From: Candidatus Leucobacter sulfamidivorax
GTDB lineage: Bacteria > Actinomycetota > Actinomycetes > Actinomycetales > Microbacteriaceae
Direction of reading: 5' to 3'
NCBI GenBank assembly: GCA_016771945.1
Contig: QZLF01000002.1
Span: forward strand, 496,001-560,000
DNA: 64,000 nt
Shown one piece after another: positions 36,418 to 44,871 of the stretch (position 1 is its first letter; every line of letters starts with the position of its first letter). The translations under genes were made by a program, and so were the position numbers. The notes under the pieces are model-generated. The model was not told where the DNA came from, did no database searches, and saw only the letters and a list, made by a program, of their open reading frames with translations.

Positions 36418-36499
36418 GTGAAAGCACCCCTTGGGGGTGAGAGCACCCATTGGGGGTGACCCCCTGGGGGTGCTTTCACCCCCGAGGCATGCTCTCGCG
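36418..36499. repeat. palindromic element, family P2, copy A
   Basis: 82 nt between the convergent ends of prmC and an MFS gene. GTGAAAGCACCCC (36418-36430) pairs perfectly with GGGGTGCTTTCAC (36467-36479), and GAGAGCA (36439-36445) can pair with TGCTCTC (36490-36496), allowing alternative folds. It aligns along its full length with copy B at 61664-61743. Confidence 0.85.
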
Positions 36500-36500
36500 G

Positions 36501-37748
36501 TCAAGGCGCGGGTTGTCCCGCGCCGATCCGCGCGCTCGTCAAGAACACGGCTGCCAGCACGAGCCCGATCACCGATGCGCTCGCCGTGAAGAGCCACGAC
36601 AGATGCCACCCGCCGGCCGCGACCGCCAGTGCCGTCAGCACGACGGGGCCGACCAGATTCGCGGCGTTGAACACCTGGGTCATCAGGCCGATCACCGCCG
36701 AGGGAGCCCCGCCGGGAGGGGCGATGTCGACCGCGACTCGGGTGAGCGTCGCGGGGATCGTGGCCGCCGTGCCCGAGAAGAGACCGGCGATGGCGAGCTG
36801 AACCCAGTGCCCGCCCGGCACGGCGGACCACTCCGGTGCGAACAGCAGCACGGTGAGCACCAGCATCGACACCATGCCGAACACCACCATCGACCGCCGG
36901 GAGGCGCCGCGCTGCAGCGCCACTCCCGCGAGCACGTTGCCCACGCCGTTGAGACCACCGACGATCGCGGTCGCGAGCCCCGCCGCGAGCGGTCCGATCC
37001 CGGAGTCCGACACGATGTCCGGGAGGAAGCCGATGATCGCGCCCCATTGCAGGGTGTACATCGAGAACATCACCGTCAGCATCCACGGCATGAGCGCGGC
37101 CACCGTCTTCCCGATCGCCCGCACGGCGAGCCTGAGATTCACGGCCGCGGCGCGATCCCGCGGTACGACGAGGCGCGCCAGCACGAGCCCGACGACCGAG
37201 AGCACCGCCATGACGATCCACCAGCCGTGCCAGGTCATCACCGGCGGAGGCGAGAGCAGCAGGACGCCGGCGGTCACCGCCAGGAACACCGCGATGCCCT
37301 GGAAGGCCGCGAGCCAGCCCATGGCGATGCTCGCGCGGCTGGTGGGGACCCAGCGGCGGACCAGCGGAGGGCCGACGACCGAGACGAAGAGGAAGCCGAT
37401 CCCCTCGACGATGCGGGTGGCCATCAGCTGCCAGGTGTGCGTCGCGAAGGCGCCGGCGAGCGAGCCGAGCGCGAGCAGCAGGAGGCCGATGAGCAGCGTG
37501 GTGCGCAGACCCAGGCGCTCGGAGAACACCGAGGCGGAGAGGCCGAGCAGCATCGAGGCGAGCTGCACGATGCCGAGCAGCACGCCGGCGTCGACGAGGC
37601 TCATGCCCAGGTCTTCGCGGATCCACTGCATCGCCCCGGGGAACTTCCAGACGTGCATCGCGGCGATCACCGAGCACGCGACGATCACGATCCACACGCG
37701 GTCAGGGGTTCGGGCCCCTGCCGCAGGCGGGGGATCGGGAGCTGCCAT
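36501..37748 (-). CDS. major facilitator superfamily transporter
   Basis: 415 residues with 12 predicted transmembrane helices. The N-terminal half shows VFSERLGLRTTLLIGLLLL (MFS loop 2-3 motif) and MATRIVEGIGFLFVSVVGPPLVRRW (CynX/NimT-like wording). Such members export or import small organic anions or cyanate; the substrate here is unknown. ATG at 37748. It diverges from the PadR-regulated ABC operon, sharing a 109-nt gap, so it could be under the same palindromic operator. Confidence 0.83.
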   Translation of the reverse strand: MAAPDPPPAAGARTPDRVWIVIVACSVIAAMHVWKFPGAMQWIREDLGMSLVDAGVLLGIVQLASMLLGLSASVFSERLGLRTTLLIGLLLLALGSLAGAFATHTWQLMATRIVEGIGFLFVSVVGPPLVRRWVPTSRASIAMGWLAAFQGIAVFLAVTAGVLLLSPPPVMTWHGWWIVMAVLSVVGLVLARLVVPRDRAAAVNLRLAVRAIGKTVAALMPWMLTVMFSMYTLQWGAIIGFLPDIVSDSGIGPLAAGLATAIVGGLNGVGNVLAGVALQRGASRRSMVVFGMVSMLVLTVLLFAPEWSAVPGGHWVQLAIAGLFSGTAATIPATLTRVAVDIAPPGGAPSAVIGLMTQVFNAANLVGPVVLTALAVAAGGWHLSWLFTASASVIGLVLAAVFLTSARIGAGQPAP

Positions 37749-37791
37749 GGGGTTCAGGATATCGGCGGCTTGCGCCGCATCCCAGCGCGGG

Positions 37792-37817
37792 TTACTGTGT
37801 AACTAGTTACTCGGTAA
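37792..37817. promoter_or_regulatory. palindromic operator, probably for the PadR regulator
   Basis: A 26-bp near-palindrome centred on CTAG: TTACTGTGTAACT and, on the other strand, TTACCGAGTAACT match at 11 of 13 positions. The core GTAACTAGTTAC (37799-37810) is perfect. ATGT/AC-type repeats of this kind are usual PadR targets. It lies 41 nt before the padR-like gene and 44 nt before the divergent MFS gene. Confidence 0.7.
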
Positions 37818-37857
37818 TCATCTTGAATACCGGTCTCGACTTCCGATGGAGGATCCC

Positions 37858-38466
37858 GTGTCCGTGAAGCACGCCATGCTCGCCCTGCTGTCGGCGCAGC
37901 CCTCGTCCACCTACCAGCTGCGCAAGCGCTTCGACGACTCCACCGGGCAGAGCTGGCCGCTCAACATCGGCCAGGTCTCCACCACGCTGCAGCGCCTCGA
38001 GCGCGACGGGCTCGTCCTCCGCGACGACGCGGGGGCCGACGATCCCGCCGGGGGGCAGCCCTGGCGGCTCACGCAGGCGGGGCGCGCCGAGCTCGAGGCC
38101 TGGTGGGACAGGCCGGTGGTCGCCGAGCAGCGGGGGCGCGACGAGCTCGTGGTCAAGCTCATGCTCGCCACCGTCGCCCCGGGCGTCGACATCGCGGCGC
38201 TGATCCAGTCGCAGCGCGCGGCGACCCAGCGCTCGATGCACGACCTCACCCGGCTGCGGCGCGATCTCGACGCCGACGACCTGGTGGGCCGCCTCGTGCT
38301 GGACCACCACCTCTTCATCGCCGAGGCCGAGCTGCGCTGGCTCGACGACGTCGAGGCCGGCGTGGTGCGCTCGGCGCAGCGCGGCCGCGGCGCCGCCGGG
38401 CGGGGCGGGGCGGGGGAGGCCGCCCCCGCGGGGGCGGACGAGGCGAGCGAGCGGAGCGCGCGATGA
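37858..38466 (+). CDS. PadR-family transcriptional regulator
   Basis: 202 residues: an N-terminal winged helix (about 1-75; VKHAMLALLSAQPSSTYQL, GQVSTTLQRLERDGLV) and a C-terminal dimerising helical domain, ending in a Gly/Ala-rich tail. GTG start with GGAGGA 5 nt upstream; an upstream ATG at 37846 is less likely. It overlaps the ABC ATPase gene by 4 nt, so the three genes form an operon. By analogy with other PadR-ABC sets, it should repress its own operon until an inducing antibiotic or peptide is present (inference). Confidence 0.88.
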   Translation: MSVKHAMLALLSAQPSSTYQLRKRFDDSTGQSWPLNIGQVSTTLQRLERDGLVLRDDAGADDPAGGQPWRLTQAGRAELEAWWDRPVVAEQRGRDELVVKLMLATVAPGVDIAALIQSQRAATQRSMHDLTRLRRDLDADDLVGRLVLDHHLFIAEAELRWLDDVEAGVVRSAQRGRGAAGRGGAGEAAPAGADEASERSAR

Positions 38467-39254
38467 CCGCCGCTGACCGGGAGGCCGGGCGGGAGACCGC
38501 GCCGGACGCGGCCGTCGCATCCGTCTCGCATCCGGTCCTGGAGCTGCGCTCGGCGAGCCGCACCCACGGATCGGGCGCCCGCGAGGTGCTGGCGCTCGAC
38601 CGCGTCGACCTCGCGGTCGCGGCGGGCGAGTTCATCGCGGTGATGGGGCCGTCGGGCTCGGGCAAGTCGACCCTGCTGAATCTCGCGGGCGGGCTCGACG
38701 AGCCGAGCTCGGGCGAGGTGCGCGTCGAGGGCGTGCCGCTCGCGGGCCTCGGGCCCCGCCGGCTCGCCCGGCTGCGCCGCCGCAGCGTCGGCTACGTGTT
38801 CCAGGACTTCAACCTGCTGCCCGGCCTCACCGCGGCGGAGAACGTCGCCTTCCCGCTCGAGCTCGACGGCTGGGGCCGGCGCCCCGCCTTCTCGGCGGCC
38901 CGCTCGGTGCTCGAGGAGTGCGGCATCGCCGAGCTCGCGGATCGCCGGCCCGAGGACATGTCGGGCGGCCAGGCGCAGCGCGTCGCCATCGCACGGGCGC
39001 TCGTCGGCCCGCGCCGGCTGCTGCTCGCCGACGAGCCGACCGGTGCGCTCGACAGCGGCACGGGCTCGGCGATCCTCGAATTGCTCAGGAACCGGGCGGA
39101 TCGCGGCGCCGCCGTGGTGATGGTGACGCACGAGGCGCGCTTCGCGGCCTGGGCCGACCGCACGGTCTACCTGCGCGACGGTCGCGTCTCGGGGGCGACC
39201 GGCCCCTCCGACCCGGGCGAGCTGCTCGCCGCGCGCGCGGAGACCGGGCCGTGA
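38463..39254 (+). CDS. ABC transporter ATP-binding protein (MacB/LolD type)
   Basis: 263 residues. Walker A GPSGSGKST (62-70, Lys68), Q-loop FQDFNLLPGLTAAENV, signature MSGGQAQRVAIARAL, Walker B LLLADEPTGALDS and H-loop MVTHE. The FQDFNLLP and PTGALDS wording is typical of the MacB/FtsE-like subfamily that energises FtsX-type permeases. Coupled by 4-nt overlaps to the PadR gene upstream and the permease downstream. Confidence 0.93.
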   Translation: MTAADREAGRETAPDAAVASVSHPVLELRSASRTHGSGAREVLALDRVDLAVAAGEFIAVMGPSGSGKSTLLNLAGGLDEPSSGEVRVEGVPLAGLGPRRLARLRRRSVGYVFQDFNLLPGLTAAENVAFPLELDGWGRRPAFSAARSVLEECGIAELADRRPEDMSGGQAQRVAIARALVGPRRLLLADEPTGALDSGTGSAILELLRNRADRGAAVVMVTHEARFAAWADRTVYLRDGRVSGATGPSDPGELLAARAETGP

Positions 39255-42200
39255 CCGTGCCGGCAGGGACGGGCTCGGCCGAGACCGGTCCGGCCGAGGC
39301 CGAACCCGCCGCGACCCCCTTCGCAGCCTGGCGCCCGGTGCTGCGCCTCGCCCGGCGCGACGCGAGGCGGCATCTCCGGCGCACGATCCTCGCGGCCCTG
39401 CTCATCGGGCTGCCGGTCGCGGGCCTGGTCTCCTTCGTCTCGGTCTCGAACCCCGGCACCCCGACCCGGGACCGGGTGCTCGCGAGCATCCCCGACGGTG
39501 CTCAGGCGGTCGTCACCGCGACCGCGCTGCCGCGCGAGCTGCCGCCCTTCCCGCAGCTGCCGGAGGGTCCGCCCGGCCCGTGGATCGACGACCCGGAGAC
39601 CGTCCCCGCGAGCGCGGCCGAGATCGCCGCCGAGCTCGCTCCCGGGAGCCGGCTCGCGGAGTTCTGGATCTCGCCCCGCCTCATCGTCTCGCCAGACCTC
39701 GACCTGTCGCCCGGAGAGCAGCGGAGCTCCGCGGCGGGCGCCGAACGCGTCGACGGCGCATCCCTCGACCGCCTCGCCACCGCCGAGCTGCGCGAGGCGA
39801 GCCCGCAGGCGCTGCCGCTCCTGATGCCGGCCGCGGCCGCGGGCCGGCAGCCCGAGAGCCCCGACGAGGTGCTCGTGAGCCGGGCGCTCGCCGAGCGCCT
39901 GGGCCTCGCGCCGGGGGACGAGCTGGGTTTCGTCGCCCCGCCCGACAGCGGCGTGCGCAGCTCGGATGGCAACGCGGCCGCCGCGATGCAGGACTCGGCG
40001 CGCGGCTACCGGGTGGCCGGCATCGCCGAGGGCGGCGCCTACCTGGCCTGGGCCCCGGCGGGGTGGCTCTCGGGGCTGGTCTCGGCGCATCCGCAGGGCG
40101 TGCAGGGGCACTGGCTGGTGCTCGGCGACGCCCCCGTCACTTGGGAGCAGGCGAAGCGGCTGAATGCGCTGCAGGCCTTCGCGGTGTCGCGCCACGTGCT
40201 CGAGCACTACCCGGCCCCCGACGAACTGCACCCGGTCGAGATCGACCCGACGGCCTACCTCGAGGCGGCCGTCGGCGTGATCCTCTTCGCGGCGGTCGGC
40301 GGGCTGCTCGTGCTCTTCCTCGTCACGCCGGCGCTCGCCATCTCGGCCGAGCAGTCCAGGCGCACCCTCGGCCTCGCCGCGGCGGCGGGGGCGGCGCCCC
40401 GCGACCTCAGGCGCGCGATCCTCGCGCAGGGACTCGTCCTCGGCGCTGCCGGAGGAGTGGCGGGCGCCATCCTGGGCGTGGCGGGCGCGCTCGGCTTCGG
40501 GGCGTGGCTCGGCGCGATGGAAGCGGGATCCGGTGTCGAACAGCCGCGCTACGGCGCCGCCGCGGCGCTCGCGCACCTTCCCTGGTGGACGCTGCCGGTC
40601 GGCGTCGCGATGGCGATCCTGCTCGGCCTGATCGCGGCGCTGGGCCCCGCGCGCAGCGCCGCCCGGCTCGCTCCCGTCGACGCGCTGCGGGACCGCCGTC
40701 CGGCGCCCGGGCGCCGCGAGCGCCGGCGCCGCCGCTTCGCGCTCGTCGCCGGTCCGGTCCTCCTGGTGCTCGCCGTCGCGCTCGGCGCCGCCACCCTGCT
40801 CGCACCGGTGCCCGCGTATCCGGAGGGCATCGACTTCGCCGGTTTCCCGCCGGGCACCCCGCCGCCCGGTGCCGACGCGCTCGCGCTGCTGGTGCTCGTC
40901 GCGGTGCTCGCGGCGGCGGTCGGCCTCGCGCTCACGGTCGCCGCCCTGCTGCCGCGACTGGGTCGCGGCGGAGGCCGCATCGGCGCGCGCAGCCGCCCAG
41001 CGTGGCGGCTCGCCCTGCGCGACACCGCCGACCACCCCTCCCGCACCGTCCCGGCCGTGCTCGGCGTGGTCTTCTCGCTGCTCGCGGCCTCCTACCTGCT
41101 CGTGCTGAACGCCTCGGCGCACGAGAACTGGCGCGAGGGCGGCACCACGCTCGACTGGCGGGGCACCTTCATCGTGTCGCCGCAGGTGCCGATCGCACCC
41201 GAATTCGACCGGGCGCTCGCCGAGGGCGTGCTCGCCGAGGTGTCCCGGGATCTGCCGCAGGTCACCGGCGGTCTCCCGGTCGAAGGGGTGTCGATGCGCT
41301 CCTCGGTGCTGCTGGAGGCGCTGCCGCCCGAGGGGCGCGAGTGCCCGACCGGCCAGGCGATCCACACCGCCTCGGCGCGCGAGCTCGGCGTCCCGCTGCG
41401 CTGCGTCAGCGTCGCCTCGGGCGCGGCGTACCAGGACAACATCCGCTTCGGCAGCCCGTTCGGCACCTGGAACCCGCCCGTGCTGATCAGCGGCGAGACG
41501 CTGCGGGCGATGCGCCTCCCCGGCGGAGAGGAGGCCGCGCGCGTGCTCGAGGCGGGCGGGGTCGTGGTGGGCAACGCCGCCCTCGTCGACGACGAGGGGA
41601 GGGTGCGCATCGCCGCGGGACCCTGGGGCACGGCGACGCTCGTCGACGCCGAGCGCGAGGTGCGTCTGCCCGCCGCCTTCCTGCGCGGCATGGGCGTGCC
41701 CCTCGCCATGACCCCCGAGACGGCGCGCGGGCTCGGCGTCGACGCGATCGACCTCGCGGGGCTGCTCGCCGAGACCTCGTCGCCGATCGACGAGCGGGTG
41801 CTGGCCGGGCTGTGGCGGCTCGACGTGGGCGAGCTCGCGTGGGTCGGCGTGCCCGACGTCTCCGATGCCCTGGGCGCGTCCGACGAGCCGATGAGCCGGG
41901 CGCTCGCATGGGGCCCGATCCTGCTGCTCGCGCTCGTCGCGGTCGTCGCGACGGCGGTGGCGGTGCTGCTCTCGGCCACGCAGGGCCGCCGCGACGCGGC
42001 GACCATGCACGCGGTGGGGGCGGATCGCGCCATGCTCGTGCGGCTCGGCCTCGCCCGCGCCGGCGTGATCCTCGCCTGCGGCGCGCCGGTGGGGCTGGCC
42101 GCGGGCCTGGCGCTCGGCGCCTACCAGGTCGCCTGGAACCGGCGCCTCGAGGCGAGCGGCGCCTGGCTCGACACGGTGCCGGTGTGGAGCGCGCAGTTCG

Positions 42201-42292
42201 GGATCGCGGCCGGCGTGGTTGCCGCGGGCCTCGTCGCGGCCCTGATCCTGACCCGCCCGCCGCGCCGTCTCGTGCGCCGCGGTCTCGACTGA
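39251..42292 (+). CDS. FtsX-like ABC permease
   Basis: 1013 residues with the ten-helix layout of large FtsX-type permeases: one N-terminal helix (about 38-60), a large extracytoplasmic domain, three helices around residues 340-480 (VGVILFAAVGGLLVLFL, LVLGAAGGVAGAILGVAGAL), a second block (about 510-620), another extracytoplasmic domain and a terminal helix set. Such permeases with MacB-like ATPases export peptides or antibiotics or regulate envelope processes by mechanotransmission. GTG start overlaps the ATPase stop by 4 nt. Substrate unknown. Confidence 0.88.
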   Translation: MTVPAGTGSAETGPAEAEPAATPFAAWRPVLRLARRDARRHLRRTILAALLIGLPVAGLVSFVSVSNPGTPTRDRVLASIPDGAQAVVTATALPRELPPFPQLPEGPPGPWIDDPETVPASAAEIAAELAPGSRLAEFWISPRLIVSPDLDLSPGEQRSSAAGAERVDGASLDRLATAELREASPQALPLLMPAAAAGRQPESPDEVLVSRALAERLGLAPGDELGFVAPPDSGVRSSDGNAAAAMQDSARGYRVAGIAEGGAYLAWAPAGWLSGLVSAHPQGVQGHWLVLGDAPVTWEQAKRLNALQAFAVSRHVLEHYPAPDELHPVEIDPTAYLEAAVGVILFAAVGGLLVLFLVTPALAISAEQSRRTLGLAAAAGAAPRDLRRAILAQGLVLGAAGGVAGAILGVAGALGFGAWLGAMEAGSGVEQPRYGAAAALAHLPWWTLPVGVAMAILLGLIAALGPARSAARLAPVDALRDRRPAPGRRERRRRRFALVAGPVLLVLAVALGAATLLAPVPAYPEGIDFAGFPPGTPPPGADALALLVLVAVLAAAVGLALTVAALLPRLGRGGGRIGARSRPAWRLALRDTADHPSRTVPAVLGVVFSLLAASYLLVLNASAHENWREGGTTLDWRGTFIVSPQVPIAPEFDRALAEGVLAEVSRDLPQVTGGLPVEGVSMRSSVLLEALPPEGRECPTGQAIHTASARELGVPLRCVSVASGAAYQDNIRFGSPFGTWNPPVLISGETLRAMRLPGGEEAARVLEAGGVVVGNAALVDDEGRVRIAAGPWGTATLVDAEREVRLPAAFLRGMGVPLAMTPETARGLGVDAIDLAGLLAETSSPIDERVLAGLWRLDVGELAWVGVPDVSDALGASDEPMSRALAWGPILLLALVAVVATAVAVLLSATQGRRDAATMHAVGADRAMLVRLGLARAGVILACGAPVGLAAGLALGAYQVAWNRRLEASGAWLDTVPVWSAQFGIAAGVVAAGLVAALILTRPPRRLVRRGLD

Positions 42293-42325
42293 GGGCCGCC
42301 CGAGAATCGCCTCGAGGTCGAGGAG

Positions 42326-42331
42326 TAGGCT
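42326..42331 (+). promoter_or_regulatory. predicted -10 element of the sua5 homologue (leaderless)
   Basis: TAGGCT ends 8 nt before the ATG at 42340; no Shine-Dalgarno in between. Confidence 0.5.
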
Positions 42332-42339
42332 GGATCCTC

Positions 42340-43005
42340 ATGGCCCAGGTGTTCGACTGCAGCGACAGCTCTCAACTGCTGACGGCCGCGCGCGCGGCGC
42401 GCCAGGCCATCGGCCGGGGCGAGCTCGTCGTGCTGCCGACCGACACCGTCTACGGTCTCGCCGCCGACGCCTTCTCGCCCGAGGCGGTGCAGCGCCTGCT
42501 CGACGCCAAGGGCCGCGGCCGCCAATCGCCGCCGCCCGTGCTCGTGCCGAACACCGCGACGCTCGCGGCGCTCGCCGCGGAGGTGCCCGCGGCCGCGGCC
42601 GCACTGGCCGAGGCCTTCTGGCCCGGCCCGCTCACGATCGTGCTCCTCGCGAATCCGAGCCTCAGCTGGGATCTCGGCGACACGGGCGGCACCGTGGCGC
42701 TCAGGATCCCGGACCACGAGCTGACGCTCGAGCTGCTGCGCGAGACCGGCCCGCTGGCGGTCTCGAGCGCGAACCTCACCGGCGAGCCGGCCGCGCGCAC
42801 GGCGGCCGAGGCGCGGCGCATGCTCGGCGACGCCGTCGCGGTGTACCTCGACGCGGGGGAGAGCCCCGGCGACGGCACCGCGTCGACCATCGTCGACGGG
42901 ACCGGGCTCGGCGCCGACGGCGGCACCCTCCGCATCCTGCGGGAGGGCGGGGTCTCGCGCGAGGCCATCGCCGAGCTGCTGCCGCGGGTGACGATCGAGG
43001 GCTGA
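42340..43005 (+). CDS. tsaC: L-threonylcarbamoyladenylate synthase (TsaC/Sua5)
   Basis: 221 residues; makes threonylcarbamoyl-AMP from threonine, bicarbonate and ATP, the first step of t6A. LVVLPTDTVYGLAADA and SSANLTGEPAA are the YrdC-domain signatures; KGRGRQSPPPVLV is the substrate loop (KxR...SKxxP in others, here SPPP). It has only a short C-terminal tail, so it is nearer TsaC length than full Sua5. With tsaB, tsaD and tsaE also in this window, the t6A pathway is complete. The prmC-sua5-wecA-atp order is conserved in actinobacteria. Confidence 0.93.
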   Translation: MAQVFDCSDSSQLLTAARAARQAIGRGELVVLPTDTVYGLAADAFSPEAVQRLLDAKGRGRQSPPPVLVPNTATLAALAAEVPAAAAALAEAFWPGPLTIVLLANPSLSWDLGDTGGTVALRIPDHELTLELLRETGPLAVSSANLTGEPAARTAAEARRMLGDAVAVYLDAGESPGDGTASTIVDGTGLGADGGTLRILREGGVSREAIAELLPRVTIEG

Positions 43006-43006
43006 G

Positions 43007-44227
43007 GTGCTCACCTTCCTGGCGGTCGCCGCCGTCGCCGCCGGGGTGACGGCGATCGCCTCCGTCGCCGTGCTGGCGCTCAGCCGCCGTCTGCGCCTCG
43101 CCCCGGCGCTGCGCGAGCGCGACGTGCACCAGGTGCCCACACCGCGCCTGGGCGGGGTGGCCATGTTCCTCGGCATCCTCGTCGCCACGTTCGTGGCGAG
43201 CCTCTTCGACACGGGGGTCGAGACCTCGCAGCTGTGGGCGCTGCTGGGGGCCTGCGCCATCATCGCGGTCATCGGCGTGCTCGACGACCTCTTCGATCTC
43301 GACTGGATGATCAAGCTGGCGGCCCAGCTGCTCGCCGCGGGGCTGCTCGCCTGGCAGGGCGTGCAGATCGTCTCGCTGCCGTTCGGCGACACCCTGGTCG
43401 TCGGATCCCCCTCCGTGAACTTCGTGCTGACCGTCGTGCTCATGACCCTGGTGATGAACGCGGTGAACTTCGTCGACGGCCTCGACGGCCTCGTCGCCGG
43501 CGTCGCGATCATCGCGAACTCGGTCTTCTTCGTCTACACGCAGCTGCTCACGGCGGAGACCGGCGGCGACTCCTCGATCACGCTGGCGGCGCTCATCGCG
43601 GCGGTGGTCGTCGGCATCGCCGCGGGTTTCCTGCCCTTCAACTGGCACCGGGCGCGCATGTTCATGGGCGACACGGGGGCGCTGCTCATCGGCCTGCTCA
43701 TGGCGACCTCGACGGTCTCGGTGACGGGGCAGCTGAACCCGGCGGCGCTCGATCAGAAGCTGGTGCTCGCGAGCTACATCCCGATCATCCTGCCCATGGC
43801 CGTGCTCGCGCTGCCGCTCGCCGACTTCACGCTGGCGGTGCTCAGGCGGCTGCGCGCGGGCAAGAGCCCGTTCTCGGCGGATCGGAAGCACCTGCACCAC
43901 CGCCTGCTCGACATGGGCCACTCGCCCGTGCAGGCCGTGTGCATCTTCTACCTCTGGACCGCCGTGATCTCACTCGCGTGCCTCCTCGTGTTCACGATGC
44001 AGGAGTTCTTCTGGCCCGCGGTCGTCGCGATCTCGGGGGGCGCCCTGTGCCTGGTCGTGACGCTGACCCCGCTCGTGCGGCTGCGCGATTGGATGGCTCA
44101 GCGGGGCTTGCTACGGTTGAGCGTGCCCGCGAGGCTTCCCGACGGGGAGGCGAGCACCGGGACGGGCACCCAGACGGACGCAGAGACGGACGCAGAGACG
44201 AATCCCGACGAGAGGATCCAGCAGTGA
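43007..44227 (+). CDS. MraY/WecA-like undecaprenyl-phosphate glycosyl-1-phosphate transferase
   Basis: 406 residues with about 11 transmembrane helices. Family motifs in order: GVLDDLFDLDW, NFVDGLDGLVAG (catalytic Asp cluster), HRARMFMGDTGALLIG and KHLHHRLLDMGHS. WecA-type enzymes start surface glycan synthesis by loading a sugar-1-phosphate onto undecaprenyl phosphate; the sugar is unknown here. GTG start 1 nt after the sua5 stop. The C-terminal tail carries a 12-nt tandem repeat (44173-44184, 44185-44196) encoding acidic DAET units. Overlaps the next gene by 4 nt. Confidence 0.9.
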   Translation: MLTFLAVAAVAAGVTAIASVAVLALSRRLRLAPALRERDVHQVPTPRLGGVAMFLGILVATFVASLFDTGVETSQLWALLGACAIIAVIGVLDDLFDLDWMIKLAAQLLAAGLLAWQGVQIVSLPFGDTLVVGSPSVNFVLTVVLMTLVMNAVNFVDGLDGLVAGVAIIANSVFFVYTQLLTAETGGDSSITLAALIAAVVVGIAAGFLPFNWHRARMFMGDTGALLIGLLMATSTVSVTGQLNPAALDQKLVLASYIPIILPMAVLALPLADFTLAVLRRLRAGKSPFSADRKHLHHRLLDMGHSPVQAVCIFYLWTAVISLACLLVFTMQEFFWPAVVAISGGALCLVVTLTPLVRLRDWMAQRGLLRLSVPARLPDGEASTGTGTQTDAETDAETNPDERIQQ

Positions 44228-44742
44228 CCGACGCCGCGCAGCCGGCCGTGCCCGAGGCGACTCCGGAGACGACTCCCGGGGGACCGGGCGAACCGCCGGC
44301 CGAGCGCCGCATGCCCTCGTCCCAGCCGGTCCTGCTGCGGGCCCTGCTCTGGGGCTCGGTCGCGACCCTCGCGCTGCTGATCGTCTGCGGCGGCGTGGGC
44401 TGGCTGATCGCCGGAGTCCCCGGGCTCGTCGGCGGCGCGCTGGGCGCGGCCTTCGCGGGGGTCTTCCTGGGCCTCACGATTGCGAGCATCGCGGCGGGCA
44501 ACCGCCTCATCGAGAGCGACTTCTATGTGGTCGCCTTCTTCGCGATCGTGGTCGGCGGCTGGGTGCTGAAGTTCGTCGCGTTCATCGTCGCGGCGGTGCT
44601 GCTGCGGGACCAGCCCTGGCTCGATCCGAAGATCCTCTTCTTCTCGCTCATCGCGGGCGTGCTGGTCTCGCTCGCGATCGACGTCGTCATCGTGATGAAG
44701 AGCCGGCTGCCGTACATCTCGGATCCGAAACCCGGGGCCTGA
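44224..44742 (+). CDS. AtpI-like membrane protein upstream of the ATP synthase operon
   Basis: 172 residues: a Pro/Glu-rich N-terminus (about 1-38) and four transmembrane helices. Its position directly before atpB and its small four-helix layout match the poorly conserved AtpI of actinobacteria, which helps assemble the c-ring in some bacteria. Sequence identity to AtpI is not obvious to me, so the name rests mainly on position. GTG start overlapping the upstream stop. Confidence 0.65.
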   Translation: MTDAAQPAVPEATPETTPGGPGEPPAERRMPSSQPVLLRALLWGSVATLALLIVCGGVGWLIAGVPGLVGGALGAAFAGVFLGLTIASIAAGNRLIESDFYVVAFFAIVVGGWVLKFVAFIVAAVLLRDQPWLDPKILFFSLIAGVLVSLAIDVVIVMKSRLPYISDPKPGA

Positions 44743-44824
44743 GCCCGGGCGCCCGGCCCGCGGGGGAACCGCGGGCGAACCGCGGACGGAGCCGGGCGAG
44801 TTTCGCCGTCGGCGAAGTTCTTGA

Positions 44825-44830
44825 TAGGAT
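44825..44830 (+). promoter_or_regulatory. candidate -10 element of the atp operon
   Basis: TAGGAT in TTGATAGGATCG, with a weak -35 candidate TTCGCC at 44802-44807 (17-nt spacing). A small TTCGCC/GGCGAA hairpin lies at 44802-44816, just upstream of the -10. Confidence 0.4.
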
Positions 44831-44871
44831 CGTTACGTTCCCTGCGCGGGCTGCGCGGCGCGTGATTACGC

